Shown piece by piece: positions 6,295 through 6,629 of a DNA stretch of 6,629 nucleotides. The position numbers and the translations under genes are program-made. The DNA is from Chloroflexota bacterium. GTDB taxonomy: Bacteria > Chloroflexota > Dehalococcoidia > Lucifugimonadales > CATQGZ01. Numbering within the stretch: position 1 is the first letter of the stretch; the number at the start of each line of letters is the position of its first letter. The notes under the pieces were generated by a model. The model searched no databases. It saw only the letters and a program-made list of their open reading frames with translations, and was not told where the DNA came from. The stretch is from assembly GCA_027624995.1 (NCBI GenBank), contig JAQBTI010000125.1:1-6629 (forward strand), read 5' to 3'.

Positions 6295-6629
6295 TTGCGG
6301 TTGGCGTTGCGTGCGTTCTGACAACCGGTGCTTTTGGAGCCGGCGGGCCCTCGTGGGTGAGGAGGACATCAGGGCCTTGAAGGAGTCGGGTTGGGCTGAC
6401 CGAGCGAGTCGTCAGTAGCGAAGCTCCGACGGGCGATGTCGAGCGTCGCGGCTTCGATCCAGGGCCAACGCATGCGGGATGGCCGCATCGGTTCCGGCCA
6501 GCATCGTTTGGTCAAGCGAGCGGAGAGGGATAGGAAATCCAAACGCCCTCCGAGAACGAAAAGGCAAGGTAGGGCGGGGGTTATGGCTGTGCAAGCAACC
6601 GAGGATGGGGCGGGGGAGAGGAGACCGGG
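6295..6629. other. No supported gene; possible decayed coding sequence
   Basis: No convincing gene is present in these 335 bases. On the plus strand a short hydrophobic reading (LLAVGVACVLTTGAFGAGG, about 6291-6347) resembles a signal peptide, and a different frame (EEDIRALKESGWADRAS, 6359-6409) resembles the start of a mature domain, ending at TAG 6416-6418. Joining them needs frameshifts and there is no clean start, so a decayed secreted-protein gene is only a weak possibility. A hairpin ATGCGG/CCGCAT lies at 6472-6488. A 60-aa minus-strand frame (6412-6594) has no recognisable family features. The last 60 bases are purine-rich. Confidence 0.4.

Noticed and set aside
6472..6488. Hairpin ATGCGG/CCGCAT as a terminator or attachment site
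   Set aside because: The stem is only 6 bp, no T-run follows, and no gene end or direct repeat is linked to it.
6412..6594. A 60-codon minus-strand open frame near the right edge
   Set aside because: It has no ribosome-binding site, an arginine/proline-rich composition typical of chance GC-rich frames, and no recognisable motif.

Overview
The window looks like a piece of a high-GC, Gram-negative genome with an outer membrane. It carries a SusC/RagA-type TonB-dependent receptor, a SusD/RagB-type surface lipoprotein and two further lipoproteins. SusC/SusD pairs are the hallmark of Bacteroidota, but the GC-rich coding and the style of the small lipoproteins fit Gemmatimonadota or a related high-GC lineage better. 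This taxonomic call is inference from sequence style only; no rRNA or other marker gene is present.

Layout. (1) 1-3544, plus strand: a 5'-truncated SusC-like receptor (740 codons, mostly the beta-barrel) is followed 13 bases later by a complete SusD-like lipoprotein of 435 aa. Together they should form an outer-membrane 'pedal-bin' importer for an oligomeric nutrient. The unit closes with a strong intrinsic terminator at 3596-3637. (2) 3754-5129, plus strand: two lipoprotein genes joined by a 4-base ATGA overlap. The first is a 155-aa small lipoprotein with a predicted membrane segment. The second is a 303-aa lipoprotein made of 22-residue leucine-rich repeats with N- and C-terminal caps. (3) 5130-5166: a short convergent intergenic gap containing a hairpin. 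(4) 5167-6242, minus strand: a two-gene unit encoding an 88-aa basic protein and, overlapping it by 10 bases, an AbiEii-type nucleotidyltransferase of 272 aa with its catalytic motifs intact. It looks like a toxin-antitoxin module whose small partner is not the usual AbiEi winged-helix antitoxin. A possible promoter with an adjacent inverted repeat lies just upstream. (5) 6295-6629: no convincing gene, perhaps decayed coding sequence.

The window therefore joins an ordinary nutrient-uptake pair and a surface-lipoprotein operon to an accessory toxin-antitoxin-like module. The module is the part most worth following up, because the small partner's sequence pattern (GRKGGK near the N-terminus, CFWSYDPD in the middle) lies outside the textbook AbiE architecture.
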